Origin: Cyanobacteria bacterium FACHB-471
Lineage (GTDB): Bacteria; Cyanobacteriota; Cyanobacteriia; Elainellales; Elainellaceae
Reading direction: 5' to 3'
Length of the DNA: 62,582 nucleotides
Assembly (NCBI GenBank): GCA_014695345.1
Contig: JACJOC010000032.1
Location: 1 to 62,582 of the forward strand
Positions 9,003 through 17,596 of the stretch are shown in pieces (position 1 is the first letter of the stretch; every line of letters begins with the position of its first letter). Under the pieces are notes generated by a model, which worked only from the letters and a program-made list of their open reading frames with translations, was not told the DNA's origin and searched no databases. The position numbers and the translations under genes are program-made.

Positions 9003-9740
9003 TTACGGTAGTACTTTGTGATGGTTACCCAGCAAGCGATCGTATTCCTCCTTAACGGTGTGGAAACACTCACACGCAGAGGCTTCTAATCCGGGTCGAT
9101 CTAGGACATGAATGTGCCCACGCTGGTAGCGAATTAGACGACGATCCTGAAGCGCTTGGGCAGTTTGGGTGACTCCAGCACGACGCACCCCCAGCATATC
9201 GGCAATAAATTCCTGGGTTAAAGCTATCTCATCTGCCTCTACGCGGTCATGCACTTCTAGCAACCAGCGAGCCAATCGCTGGTCTAACTTGTGAAGACTG
9301 TTGCAGGCAGTAGTTTGTGAGATTTGGGCAATAAAGGCTTGGGTGTAGCGTAGCATCACATCGCGCAGGTCTTTATTACTATCAAACTCTTTGAGCAAGA
9401 CCCGCGCATCAATTTTTAAGGCATCCCCTGCGTGTTGCACAATATAGGTGGTTTGCGTCGTTTCTCGACCTCCCATAAAGGCGTTGACCCCTAGCACCTC
9501 CCGATTTCCGACCAGTCCCGTTTCAGCCGTTGTGCCATTACTCATCATCAACGTGATCGACAGCACGCAATCTAGAGGGAAGTAGAGATCGTAGATGATC
9601 TCACCCGGATCATGCAGGCGATCGCCCAGTTGTAGCGAGACTTTTTTGAGAGCAGGAGTCAGTTTTTCAAATAAGGGTTGGGGTAGAGAATCAAGCAGAC
9701 GATTTCTAGCAGCCATAGCAATCTTGTAGCTCGTACCCAT
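9003..9740 (-). CDS. Crp/Fnr family transcriptional regulator (copy 2)
   Basis: This is a paralogue of the preceding regulator: effector domain with LGDRLHDPGEIIYDLYFPLDCVLS, then winged helix LTQEFIADMLGVRRAGVTQTAQALQ and a shared tail GLEASACECFHTVKEEYDRLLG. I placed the start at the ATG at 9740, which has GGAG 7 nt upstream. The paralogue alignment alone would favour the ATG at 9716, and an open frame extends to 9818. The recognition helix is nearly identical in both copies, so they may compete for the same operators while sensing through diverged effector domains. Confidence 0.9.
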   Translation of the reverse strand: MGTSYKIAMAARNRLLDSLPQPLFEKLTPALKKVSLQLGDRLHDPGEIIYDLYFPLDCVLSITLMMSNGTTAETGLVGNREVLGVNAFMGGRETTQTTYIVQHAGDALKIDARVLLKEFDSNKDLRDVMLRYTQAFIAQISQTTACNSLHKLDQRLARWLLEVHDRVEADEIALTQEFIADMLGVRRAGVTQTAQALQDRRLIRYQRGHIHVLDRPGLEASACECFHTVKEEYDRLLGNHHKVLP

Positions 9741-9942
9741 AGCATAGCTCCACAGGAGGCGATCGCACTTCGTACACAGGTGAGAGATTCCCACCATCCA
9801 GGCGCCCATTTCAACCAACAGAAGGATATCAAGATTTTCTCCTGTACGAAACTGGACAGAGCCTCAGATAGGAGAGCATCTAAGATTTAGACAGTCGTTA
9901 GCTTGTTCAGTTCAACCCACAGGCTCAGGTTAACTCCTATCT

Positions 9943-10863
9943 ATGTACCATTGTTTGCCTCCTAACATAACCGTTTCACCAACAGAAGCAACTGATTTAA
10001 CTGATTCGGCTGACCTAGAAGACTTACTGACGTATCTTAAGCAAGTTCAGCAGATTGATCTCACGGGTTACAAGCGCCCTAGCCTCTTGCGTCGAATTCG
10101 GCTGCGGATGCGGGACGTGAGAGTTGAGCATCATCAGGACTATCTTGACTATTTAAAGCAGCAACCGCATGAAGTTACTCATCTCTTAAATACTGTTTAT
10201 ATTAACTTCACTTCCTTCTTTCGCGATCGCCCCGTCTGGGATCATCTAGAGAATGAAGTGATCCCCAAAATCATTGCAAGCAAAGCACCCGACGAACCGA
10301 TTCGGATCTGGAGTGCGGGGTGTGCTTCGGGAGAAGAAACCTACTCATTGGCAATCCTATTAGCAGAAGCCTTGGGAATAAATCAATTTCAGCAACGAGT
10401 ACGAATCTACGGATCAGATGTGGATTCAGAGGCCATACTGCATGCCCAAAAAGGTTGCTACCCCTCCTATGCCGTTGAGCCAGTTCCCCCTGAGCTTTTG
10501 GAGAAATATTTTGAGCCTACAGCGGAAGGTTTCTGTTGGCGACGGCAGCTTTATCACTCCATTATCTTTCGGACTCGCAACCTGATTCAAGCCCCACCCC
10601 TGCCCCGCATCGATCTACTAGTTTGTCGAAATATGCTGATGTACCTCACGTCAGAAACTCAAATCCGAGCATTGGTTCGGTTCCATTTCAGTTTGCAGCC
10701 AACCGGTTATCTGCTAATAGGACAAGCAGAAAATTTGGTGTCCCACATTCAAACTTCACTTTTTCAATCTGTCCATCGGCAAGCCAGAATATTCACAAAA
10801 GTGCCAAATGCTCATCGGAATAGACGCTTGCTCCCGTTAGCTTTTGGCTCGATGACCAGCTAG
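9943..10863 (+). CDS. CheR-type protein-glutamate methyltransferase
   Basis: The 306-residue protein has a CheR N-terminal helical domain (about 25-90, TGYKRPSLLRRIRLRM) and a SAM-dependent methyltransferase domain with motif I IWSAGCASGEETYSLAI, an acidic loop (YGSDVDSEAI) and the FRTRNLIQAPPLPRIDLLVCRN segment typical of CheR. CheR proteins methylate glutamates of chemoreceptors with S-adenosylmethionine. No cheB, receptor or kinase gene of a chemotaxis set is nearby, so this is an orphan and may methylate another sensory protein. No Shine-Dalgarno is clear. Confidence 0.9.
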   Translation: MYHCLPPNITVSPTEATDLTDSADLEDLLTYLKQVQQIDLTGYKRPSLLRRIRLRMRDVRVEHHQDYLDYLKQQPHEVTHLLNTVYINFTSFFRDRPVWDHLENEVIPKIIASKAPDEPIRIWSAGCASGEETYSLAILLAEALGINQFQQRVRIYGSDVDSEAILHAQKGCYPSYAVEPVPPELLEKYFEPTAEGFCWRRQLYHSIIFRTRNLIQAPPLPRIDLLVCRNMLMYLTSETQIRALVRFHFSLQPTGYLLIGQAENLVSHIQTSLFQSVHRQARIFTKVPNAHRNRRLLPLAFGSMTS

Positions 10864-10876
10864 AGACGGAATTGGC

Positions 10877-11626
10877 TCACAGCACCAACTCACTCAAATC
10901 TTGAACTACAATATCGGCTCCATGTTGCAGCAGGGCATCAGCCTGTTGAGCGCGATCGACCCCCACAACCAGACCAAACTGACCTGCCTGACTTGCCTGA
11001 ACTCCTGAAAGCGCATCTTCAAACACCACCGTTCGGCTTGGTTCAACCTCAAGCTGTTGGGCTCCTAGCAAGAAAGCATCTGGAGCAGGCTTGCCAGCCA
11101 GGTGCAGTTCGTCAGCAAGATTGCCATCGACGATTGCACTAAAGCAGTCTTCAATATCAGCTACTTTAAGCACTTCCTTGCAGTGATGGCTAGAGGATAC
11201 AACCGCTGTCTTCAATCCCTGCTGGCGCAAATGGCGAACCAGAGCAACTGAACCGTCGTACACCTCAATACCCTGGGAACGCAGCACCTCACCAAAATAA
11301 ATGTCCTTAAAGTTGCCCAGCCCACACACAGTATCGTAATTGGGTGACTCAGTCGGGTCGCCATGAGGGAGCTGGATGCTTCGCGATTCCAAAAAACTCT
11401 CCACACCGACATACCGCATCTTGCCATCGACATAAAGCTTGTAGTCATTCGCCAGATCAAACGGTACAAAAGGCTTACTCATCTTCTCGGCGTGCTGTTT
11501 GAGAAACTGATCAAATAAGCGCTTCCAGCAGTCCGCATGAAGCTTAGCCGTTGCCGTCAACACCCCATCTAAATCAAATAGAGCCGCGTCAAAGCGATCG
11601 GCTGTAATGCGGTGGGTCTGGTTCAT
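10877..11626 (-). CDS. HAD phosphatase, beta-phosphoglucomutase-like
   Basis: The HAD superfamily motifs are all present: DxDGV (FDLDGVL, nucleophile Asp), a Ser motif (VVSSSHHC), Lys in AGKPAPDAF and acidic motif IV VVFEDALSGVQA. The cap domain starts after LHADCWKRLFDQFL. The closest relatives I recognise are beta-phosphoglucomutase-family enzymes, which often act beside GH65 phosphorylases by isomerising the beta-glucose-1-phosphate released. The GH65 gene in this window is 31 kb away, so a link is only possible. The NmrA-like gene upstream ends 12 nt before this start, suggesting an operon. Confidence 0.85.
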   Translation of the reverse strand: MNQTHRITADRFDAALFDLDGVLTATAKLHADCWKRLFDQFLKQHAEKMSKPFVPFDLANDYKLYVDGKMRYVGVESFLESRSIQLPHGDPTESPNYDTVCGLGNFKDIYFGEVLRSQGIEVYDGSVALVRHLRQQGLKTAVVSSSHHCKEVLKVADIEDCFSAIVDGNLADELHLAGKPAPDAFLLGAQQLEVEPSRTVVFEDALSGVQASQAGQFGLVVGVDRAQQADALLQHGADIVVQDLSELVL

Positions 11627-11638
11627 GACAGTTTGCTC

Positions 11639-12571
11639 TCAATTAGGTATCGTCAACGTTTTGTCTGCCCAATGGCTTTCTTCCAAAAACTCCTGGAAAG
11701 TTGTTAGTAAGCCGGGAAACTCCTGATCCCGCAGGTGGGGCACGTCTGCCTGATAGCCATGATTGCGATACCACTGAATCAGGTCAAACAGTGACTTGCG
11801 AAACAGGAGTAAAAAGATCCACGGCGGCACTTCCTTATAGACGACTGGTTTTCCCTGAGCTTTGGCAAATGCGTCTGCCATTTGTCGGGGTGTCAACACA
11901 TCTCCAGCTAGCTCGATCGCTTTGCCAATGTATTGTTCAGGATGTTTCATCACATAAGCAGCCACACGCCCCATATCCTTAGTGGTGATCAGATGAAGGG
12001 GCTTAGTCGGTTGCACTGCGAAGGAGAATGAGCCTTTGAGAACAGATGGACGGGTATACCGCTTCCAAAATTCCTCCATAAACAGGCAGGCTCGCAGCAT
12101 GGTAGTCAGGAGTCCAGCTTGTTGAAGGATTTGCTCTACCTGATACTTTTGCTCGATATGTCCAATTCCTGAATGGCGATCGGCTCCTCCAGCAGAGTTG
12201 TAGACGAAATGGCGAATCCCGCTTGCTTGAGCAACCTGGGCTAATACTCTGGCTCTAGAAACCTCACGAGGGTCAGGCTTAGCAGAATCTCCGGCTGTCG
12301 CATGGCAGTAAACTCGCTCAACTCCTGCAAAGGCTTTAGCTAGAGAAGTGGCGTCATCCAGATCGGCTTCCACTAGCTCTAATCCGGCTTGGCTGAGTTG
12401 AGCCAAAGAGGGTCGGCTTAAATCAATTTTGCGGGTAAGAATTCGCAGGTCTGTGATGCCTTGCTCCAGTAACCCCTGAATCGCATGGTGCCCCGTGCCT
12501 CCAGTGACTCCAATCAGAAGAACCTTGCCAATCTGACCCTCTACACCGCTGGACGAATCAGAACTGTTCAT
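11639..12571 (-). CDS. NmrA-like NAD(P)-binding protein (atypical SDR)
   Basis: The 310-residue protein begins with a Rossmann fold (VLLIGVTGGTGHHAIQGLLEQG near residue 18), followed by VEADLDDATSLAKAF and FVYNSAGG, a pattern of atypical SDRs that bind NAD(P)(H). The C-terminal half carries ELAGDVLTPRQMADAFAKAQG, usual in this family. Members reduce quinone-like compounds or act as redox sensors. It is 12 nt upstream of the HAD gene on the same strand. Confidence 0.85.
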   Translation of the reverse strand: MNSSDSSSGVEGQIGKVLLIGVTGGTGHHAIQGLLEQGITDLRILTRKIDLSRPSLAQLSQAGLELVEADLDDATSLAKAFAGVERVYCHATAGDSAKPDPREVSRARVLAQVAQASGIRHFVYNSAGGADRHSGIGHIEQKYQVEQILQQAGLLTTMLRACLFMEEFWKRYTRPSVLKGSFSFAVQPTKPLHLITTKDMGRVAAYVMKHPEQYIGKAIELAGDVLTPRQMADAFAKAQGKPVVYKEVPPWIFLLLFRKSLFDLIQWYRNHGYQADVPHLRDQEFPGLLTTFQEFLEESHWADKTLTIPN

Positions 12572-12647
12572 TGCGATCGCTCCTACCCCACGATTACTTC
12601 AGTCTATCCAAGCAAAGAGATTTTACTCCTTGGACCAGGAATTGTTT

Positions 12648-12730
12648 AATACCGATTTCAATAGATTTCGCGACACACCAATTTCTGTAAGGGCGCACTG
12701 CGGTGCGTCCCTACCTATATCTGCAACATG
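12648..12730 (+). repeat. Dispersed repeat family A, copy 2
   Basis: About 80 bp, closely matching the reverse complement of 36810-36889 (shared blocks AATACCGATTT, TTTCGCGACACACCAATTTC, GCGCACTGCGGTG, CTGCAAC) and more loosely 714-787. It overlaps the 3' end of the SufR-like gene, so the last codons of that protein lie inside the repeat. Confidence 0.85.
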
Positions 12731-13404
12731 CTTAAGCTGACTTGATAAGCGCAACGCCGTTCTCCGGCAATGATATGTTCTACACGCTCAATGTTAATTT
12801 CATTTCCCAAGATAGATTGAAAGATTTCTAACTCCTTGGCGCAGAGTCCAGTGCAGGCAGTAGCAGCAGCGCAAATCGGGCAGTGATTCTCCACAAACAA
12901 AAATGAGCCATCTGGTTGAGCCTGCACCTCTGCCATGTAGCCTTCATGAGTGCGAATTTCAGCTAATTTGTGTAGACGTTGCTTGAGCGTTTGCTCCGCA
13001 GTTGTGTCGGGTGCTAGCTTACCTTCCATTTGCTGGGTGTAAGTTTCAAGCTGTTGCCGAGTGCGAACTTCTAACAAGCGGTCTAGCCCTGCTTCACCAA
13101 ACGCTTCTTTGACAGAATTCAGCAAACTTAAAGTGAGTTCTGCATAACCATCAGGAAAGAGGCGATCGGCGGCCGGGGTCAACTGCCACAGTTTTGCAGG
13201 TCGTCCCATGCGTCGCGGTTGTTCCTGGTAGGTCACCAGTTGTTCATCCTGCAAGGCGTAAAGGTGCTGCCGCACTGCCATCGCTGTAATTCCCAGACGA
13301 GCAGCAAGGGTTTCTGCATCCAAGCTGCCCTCCTGCTTTAAGAGTTGAACGATCGCCCGCCGCGTCCGAACAGCCGTTTCTTGAGTTTGCGTTTTCTTTA
13401 CCAT
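12715..13404 (-). CDS. SufR-like metal/redox-sensing transcriptional regulator
   Basis: The 229-residue protein has a DeoR/ArsR-type winged helix (about 12-75; LGITAMAVRQHLYALQDEQLV, RRMGRPAKLWQLT). The C-terminal domain carries Cys175, 178, 184, 188 and 218 in HCPICAAATACTGLCAKEL, the arrangement of cyanobacterial SufR, which binds an iron-sulfur cluster and represses sufBCDS. No suf genes are here. The gene is divergent (146 bp) from the MFS/azoreductase operon, so it more likely controls that operon in response to oxidative or electrophile stress. Phased TACAAAGT-like repeats lie between the two. It may be a specialised SufR paralogue. Confidence 0.85.
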   Translation of the reverse strand: MVKKTQTQETAVRTRRAIVQLLKQEGSLDAETLAARLGITAMAVRQHLYALQDEQLVTYQEQPRRMGRPAKLWQLTPAADRLFPDGYAELTLSLLNSVKEAFGEAGLDRLLEVRTRQQLETYTQQMEGKLAPDTTAEQTLKQRLHKLAEIRTHEGYMAEVQAQPDGSFLFVENHCPICAAATACTGLCAKELEIFQSILGNEINIERVEHIIAGERRCAYQVSLSMLQI

Positions 13405-13424
13405 AGCTAGCTCTCTACCACACC

Positions 13425-13484
13425 TACAAAGTAAAAAAATCTCTTTACAAAGTCAATGGCGATCGCCTACTCTCTTTATAAAGG
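13425..13484. promoter_or_regulatory. Phased TACAAAGT-like repeats in a divergent promoter region
   Basis: TACAAAGT occurs at 13425-13432 and 13446-13453, and TATAAAGG at 13477-13484. The spacings are 21 and 31 bp, close to two and three helical turns, so all three lie on one DNA face. The last two sit in near-identical 12-mers (CTCTTTACAAAG and CTCTTTATAAAG). Position between the SufR-like gene and the MFS gene makes them candidate operators. Confidence 0.5.
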
Positions 13485-13550
13485 TTTTTCTTTAGAAACC
13501 AAGGCTTCTAAAATTCAACGTAAAAAATTTCCTGTATGTAGGAACTAGCG

Positions 13551-14702
13551 ATGAAACGACCTGCTTTAATTGTCGCGATCGCCATTTTTCTGATCACCCA
13601 TGCCACCAATCTACAAATTCCTTTGTATGGTACTTATGCAAGACTAGCGGGATTTGGTAGTAGCATCTCGGCGATCGCCTTCTCGACCTATGTGGCGGGG
13701 CTGCTACCCACATTAATTTTGCTAGGTGGAGCGTCTGACCGAATTGGACGCAAAACGGTGATTCTCACCAGCTTGTTATTGATCTGTGTTGCCACGTTTT
13801 TGATGATTGCCCAACCCACAATTTACACCCTGTTAATAACACGGGTGTTGCAAGGAATCGGGGTGGGGTTAATTACGGGAACCGGAACCGCTTATTTATC
13901 TACTCTGATGCCTCAGCACTCCGCTAAAGTTGCTGCTTACGTCAGCTTAACCACTGCTCTAGGATTTTCTAGCGGTGCCCTGTTTACCAATGCAGTTCTC
14001 TCCATTCAGGATTCATTGGTTCCATTTAGCTATTGGGTTGTCTTTGGTTTGATTCTCGGTTGCATCGGCTTAACTTTTGGCATTCCTGAACAGGCAACTA
14101 CATCAACTCCCCTGATTCGACTGCCTGTATTTCCTTCAGCGACAATCTGGGCAGGACTAGCAATCGCCCTTGCCTGGTCATTAGCAGGCATTGTAGGCAT
14201 CATCTTACCCGCTCAACTCACGCATTATGGGCTACCCAACTGGTCGGGTCCAATGTTATTCATCATTGTGATTGCAGGAGTTTTTTTTCAACCTGCTGCC
14301 CGACACATGGAAGCACGGCGGTCGCTCCAGCTCGGTTCATTGCTACTGGTAATTGGATATGCCTTGTTTACGTTGGGTACAGCATTTAAAATTTTGAGTT
14401 TGGTGTTGATTGGGGTGGCGATCGCAGGTACAGCTTGTTACGGATTTACTTACCTGGGTGGATTGGCTGAAGTCGTGCGACTAGATAGCGCTCAACCAGC
14501 ACGAGCCATTTCTGGCTATTTTGTCTGTGCCTATCTGGGATATGGCATTCCTGTGATTTTAATTGGCTTGCTCTCCGATCGCTTTGGTATTGTCAACACC
14601 CTTATCGGATTTGGAGCCCTTTTGTTGGTCAGCAATGTCTCACTCATTGCCATTTATCAAACCCTCAAGCAGAAGAAACGCCAACCTCATGAGCTTCTGT
14701 AG
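13551..14702 (+). CDS. MFS transporter, drug-efflux type
   Basis: The 383-residue protein is almost wholly hydrophobic with about 12 spans. The signature loop between spans 2 and 3 reads GGASDRIGRKTVIL, and span 5 has the motif ITGTGTAYLSTLMP. AGGAA lies 6 nt before the ATG. It heads an operon with a small membrane protein, a XapX protein and an azoreductase, divergent from a SufR-like regulator. A likely job is export of a quinone-like or other redox-active toxic compound; the substrate is inferred only from context. Confidence 0.9.
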   Translation: MKRPALIVAIAIFLITHATNLQIPLYGTYARLAGFGSSISAIAFSTYVAGLLPTLILLGGASDRIGRKTVILTSLLLICVATFLMIAQPTIYTLLITRVLQGIGVGLITGTGTAYLSTLMPQHSAKVAAYVSLTTALGFSSGALFTNAVLSIQDSLVPFSYWVVFGLILGCIGLTFGIPEQATTSTPLIRLPVFPSATIWAGLAIALAWSLAGIVGIILPAQLTHYGLPNWSGPMLFIIVIAGVFFQPAARHMEARRSLQLGSLLLVIGYALFTLGTAFKILSLVLIGVAIAGTACYGFTYLGGLAEVVRLDSAQPARAISGYFVCAYLGYGIPVILIGLLSDRFGIVNTLIGFGALLLVSNVSLIAIYQTLKQKKRQPHELL

Positions 14703-14731
14703 AAACATACGATTTGGAGTAATGGTTTCTC

Positions 14732-14929
14732 ATGCCTTCTTACAGCGTATTGGGTAATTTCCTGTTTTTGCTTGGCTCACTTCTATTCACATGGGATGCG
14801 ATTAACAATACTTGGATAAGTTTTTCGCCAAAATCATTTCTCATTTTAATGGCATGTTGTCTTTTCACGACTGGCTGCGTTCTATTTCTGCTAGACGCTC
14901 TGATAAAAACGAATTCTTCAACTCGTTAA
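14732..14929 (+). CDS. Small two-span membrane protein, possibly YrhK-like
   Basis: The product is 65 residues with two hydrophobic segments (LGNFLFLLGSLLF at about 7-19 and FLILMACCLFTTGCVLFLLD at about 35-54), a hairpin layout like the YrhK domain. It begins 29 nt after the MFS stop on the same strand. The Shine-Dalgarno (GGAG) is 13 nt away, rather far. The function is unknown; an accessory to the transporter is possible. Confidence 0.65.
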   Translation: MPSYSVLGNFLFLLGSLLFTWDAINNTWISFSPKSFLILMACCLFTTGCVLFLLDALIKTNSSTR

Positions 14930-14970
14930 GATACATAGGTTTGTCATCTAATCAATCAGAGGTTCAAATC

Positions 14971-15138
14971 ATGAAGGAGTTTATTCTCTCGTTAGTTGCA
15001 GGTTGGATTGTGGGTGTTTTATTTGGGTGGTTAAAGCTGCCGTTACCTGCACCTCCGCTGATGGGATTTGTCGGGGCACTCGGAATTTTATTAGGTGCCT
15101 GGTCGATTGATCAGGTCAAACACATCTTTCACTACTAA
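14971..15138 (+). CDS. XapX-type small membrane protein
   Basis: The 55-residue product MKEFILSLVAGWIVGVLFGW... followed by KLPLPAPPLMGFVGALGILLGAW matches the XapX domain: two short hydrophobic helices around a Pro-rich LPLPAPPxMxG turn. GAGG at 14958-14961 precedes the ATG. A longer frame upstream is open but the XapX start fits the ATG at 14971. XapX proteins are uncharacterised; here the gene lies between a transporter and an azoreductase. Confidence 0.8.
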   Translation: MKEFILSLVAGWIVGVLFGWLKLPLPAPPLMGFVGALGILLGAWSIDQVKHIFHY

Positions 15139-15173
15139 TTCAAGTATCAAACTTACACAAAGGATGTCTAAAC

Positions 15174-15803
15174 ATGGCACATATTCTACAAGTAGATTCA
15201 AGTCCGAGAGGAAAACGCTCTATCTCTCGTGCATTAACTAAACAGTTTGTTCAGGCATGGCAACACACTTATCCAGAAGGACACATCACCTATCGGGATG
15301 TAGGAAGACACCCCGTTCCACCCATTGATGAAGCTTGGATTGCAGCAGCATTTACCCCTCCCACTGGGATGACTCCAGCCTTAGAATCTGCTTTGGCGAT
15401 CTCGAATGAGTTAATTGATGAAGTGTTGGCAGCGGACTTTCTGGTTTTTGGTGTTCCTATGTATAACTACAGCGTTCCTGCCAATTTCAAAGCCTATCTG
15501 GATCAAATTGTTCGGGTAAGGCGAACCTTTGTGGTTAGTTCTGATGGCTATGAGGGACTCGTGAAAGGTAAAAGAGCATTAGTGATCACCACGCGAGGTG
15601 GCAGTTATGCAGGTGAGCCACTGGATTTTCAGGAGCCATATCTGCGGGCAATATTTGAATTGCTTGGCATCACTGAGGTTGCCTTTATCCATGCAGAAAA
15701 TTTGGCGATGGGAACGGAAGAACGACAATTGGCGATCGCCGCTGCCCAAAAATCTATTCATCAACTCATCACATCTTGGCAACCGTCCATGCGGCACTCA
15801 TAA
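15174..15803 (+). CDS. azoR: FMN-dependent NADH-azoreductase
   Basis: The 209-residue protein has a flavodoxin-like fold. The FMN phosphate loop is SSPRGKRSISRALT near residue 9, followed by VFGVPMYNYSVPANFKAYLDQ and VITTRGGSY, all typical of AzoR. AzoR reduces quinones and azo bonds by two-electron transfer from NADH, protecting against thiol-reactive electrophiles. AAGGA precedes the ATG by about 9 nt. It is the last gene of the MFS operon, which makes that unit look like a detoxification module: reduce and export. Confidence 0.9.
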   Translation: MAHILQVDSSPRGKRSISRALTKQFVQAWQHTYPEGHITYRDVGRHPVPPIDEAWIAAAFTPPTGMTPALESALAISNELIDEVLAADFLVFGVPMYNYSVPANFKAYLDQIVRVRRTFVVSSDGYEGLVKGKRALVITTRGGSYAGEPLDFQEPYLRAIFELLGITEVAFIHAENLAMGTEERQLAIAAAQKSIHQLITSWQPSMRHS

Positions 15804-15850
15804 TTCAAACCGACTTGTTACCTGTGTTGCTGTAATAATTTGGAGGATTT

Positions 15851-15949
15851 CTTACAGCCATTTTCGCATAGGTTAAGCCATAGCGTAGGGCAGTTCGCGA
15901 ACTGCCCCTACAGGGATTTGTGGTTTATTCAATTGGAAATGGCTGTAAG
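15851..15949. mobile_element. 99-bp MITE-like element with perfect 13-bp terminal inverted repeats
   Basis: CTTACAGCCATTT (15851-15863) is repeated inverted at 15937-15949. A perfect 20-bp palindrome GGGCAGTTCGCGAACTGCCC lies inside at 15888-15907. A related copy occurs at 40276-40348 in the opposite orientation, sharing blocks such as ATAAACCACAAATC and CTGTAGGGGCA. No coding capacity; no target-site duplication is obvious. Confidence 0.8.
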
Positions 15950-15958
15950 GATAAATTT

Positions 15959-16516
15959 CTACCGCATCCCCCATATAGTTTCTACATGTTGCCGAAATGG
16001 AGTGGTAATTTCTGGTGGGGTGTTTTGAATGTATTCCACGACGCTATCTTGGTCAGATTTAGGAACCTGCTCAAGGTACTGCATTGCCGTCTCAACAGAA
16101 AACTCAACTCCTAACTCTTCGGTAAAGTTAGGAGGAATTGCTGTCCAAACTGCGGCGGGAATTTGCTGTTTATGACACCATTGCCGCACAATGCGATCGA
16201 CATTAACTTGTTCGGGATAGTCTTCGATAGAACTCAGATTTTGCTGTAAGTCGATGTAACCAGTTTCTTCTGGACTTGCATTTTCTCGATCTTGAATGTC
16301 TTGAATCACATCAGCAAGATTTGTCCGCGAACTCCAAACAAACTGTGTAGGACAATCAGCACCATTCACTGGATCAAGGACCAATGTGAGTGGACGGGCA
16401 GTTTTGACCCGTGTGAACTCCAGCGGAAGCACAGGGCCACCCTGCTGCCAAGTTCCCTCATAAGGAAGATCTTGAGGCTTCCAAATCAACGAACTCCAAC
16501 CCAAAATTGCGATCAT
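15959..16516 (-). CDS. Uncharacterised protein with a gamma-glutamylcyclotransferase-like start
   Basis: The 185-residue product starts MIAILGWSSLIWKPQDLP, then GGPVLPLEFTRV and RPLTLVLD. This pattern (x-G-S-L-I-W, then leP-x-E-F-x-R) recalls the gamma-glutamylcyclotransferase-like fold. The rest is less clear, with acidic helices (about 75-110) and a Trp/Cys patch (VRQWCHKQQIP). The gene is convergent with azoR and its stop lies 10 bp beyond the MITE-like element. Enzymatic activity is not established. Confidence 0.65.
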   Translation of the reverse strand: MIAILGWSSLIWKPQDLPYEGTWQQGGPVLPLEFTRVKTARPLTLVLDPVNGADCPTQFVWSSRTNLADVIQDIQDRENASPEETGYIDLQQNLSSIEDYPEQVNVDRIVRQWCHKQQIPAAVWTAIPPNFTEELGVEFSVETAMQYLEQVPKSDQDSVVEYIQNTPPEITTPFRQHVETIWGMR

Positions 16517-16683
16517 GCTTTTAACTAAACACGGAAAACGAACAGCTTCCCTATCCTAACGAATGCTCAAAGGTTGGACGGACTGGCTCCCTAGCCATTT
16601 TTCCAGGGGCGTGGCTACCGATTTGCCTGATGCTGCTAACCAGGACGGTTTGGCATTCTGAAGAAAAGCATTGGAGAATTGCC

Positions 16684-17574
16684 ATGACGACCTTATCAGA
16701 CTTCTCAGATGAACTGGCAAATGCGATCACCCAAGCTGCTCCGATGATTGTCACCTTACCATCGGGACGCTTTGCCATTAGTGGAGTTCATTGGCGATCG
16801 GGACTTGTTGTCACCACTGTTGATGCGGTGCGCTGCAAAAGAGATATGACGCTGATGACTCCAGAGGGTGCGTTGTCTGCAACTGTTGTGGGCACAGATC
16901 CGGGAACAGATCTTGCAGTGCTGCGCGTTGATGCGCCTGATCTACCGACTGCTGAGTTGGGCGACCTGGATACACTGCGAGTTGGGCATTTAGTGTTAGC
17001 GCTTGGACGTTCGGATGATGGTAATATTCGCGCTAGCTGCGGCATTCTGGCATCACTGGGAGGAGAGTGGCAAAGCTGGACAGGCGGTCGAATTGATCGC
17101 TTAATTCGTCCTGATATTCGACCGTTTCCAGGATTTTCTGGCAGTCCGCTGCTCGATACTCAGGGTCATGTTTTGGGAATCAATACGACGCATTCACGCG
17201 GTCGCTTTGCCATTACCATTCCGATCACAACGGTGAATCGCGTCGTGGATCAGTTGGTGCAGCACGGACGAATTACACAGGGCTATTTGGGCGTGGGACT
17301 ACAGCCTGTGGAGTTGACGACACAGTTGAAACAGTCACTCAACCTCACTCAAGAGGTGGGTGTGTTAATCGTGAGTGTGGAAGCAGATAGCCCCGCCGAT
17401 CGCGCTGGAGTACTCATTGGAGATATTTTATTAACGTTGAGGGGTGAGGCGATCGCCAATGTGCAAGCGCTGCGATCGCAGCTTCGGTCAGAGCAGGTCG
17501 GTCAGCCCATTACTGCACAAATGATTCGGGGCGGACAGCTAATCGAGTTGACTCTAACCGTCGGTGAACGTTAA
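16684..17574 (+). CDS. HtrA-like protein with PDZ domain, probable pseudo-protease
   Basis: The protein has an S1C (HtrA/Deg) chymotrypsin-like fold followed by a PDZ domain (about 195-290; QGYLGVGLQPV, DSPADRAGVLIGDILLTL). The Asp motif is present (GTDPGTDLAVL) and the Ser motif is FPGFSGSPLL. The segment aligning with the catalytic-His motif TNNHVV reads TTVDAV, so the His is missing and proteolysis is unlikely. There is no signal peptide, unlike periplasmic HtrA. I chose the ATG at 16684 (GGAG upstream); the frame is open back to 16630. The stop lies 22 nt upstream of the LuxR gene GTG. Together they look like a binding/sensing pair. Confidence 0.85.
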   Translation: MTTLSDFSDELANAITQAAPMIVTLPSGRFAISGVHWRSGLVVTTVDAVRCKRDMTLMTPEGALSATVVGTDPGTDLAVLRVDAPDLPTAELGDLDTLRVGHLVLALGRSDDGNIRASCGILASLGGEWQSWTGGRIDRLIRPDIRPFPGFSGSPLLDTQGHVLGINTTHSRGRFAITIPITTVNRVVDQLVQHGRITQGYLGVGLQPVELTTQLKQSLNLTQEVGVLIVSVEADSPADRAGVLIGDILLTLRGEAIANVQALRSQLRSEQVGQPITAQMIRGGQLIELTLTVGER

Positions 17575-17596
17575 CCCTGCCTGTGAGGAAGCTCCG

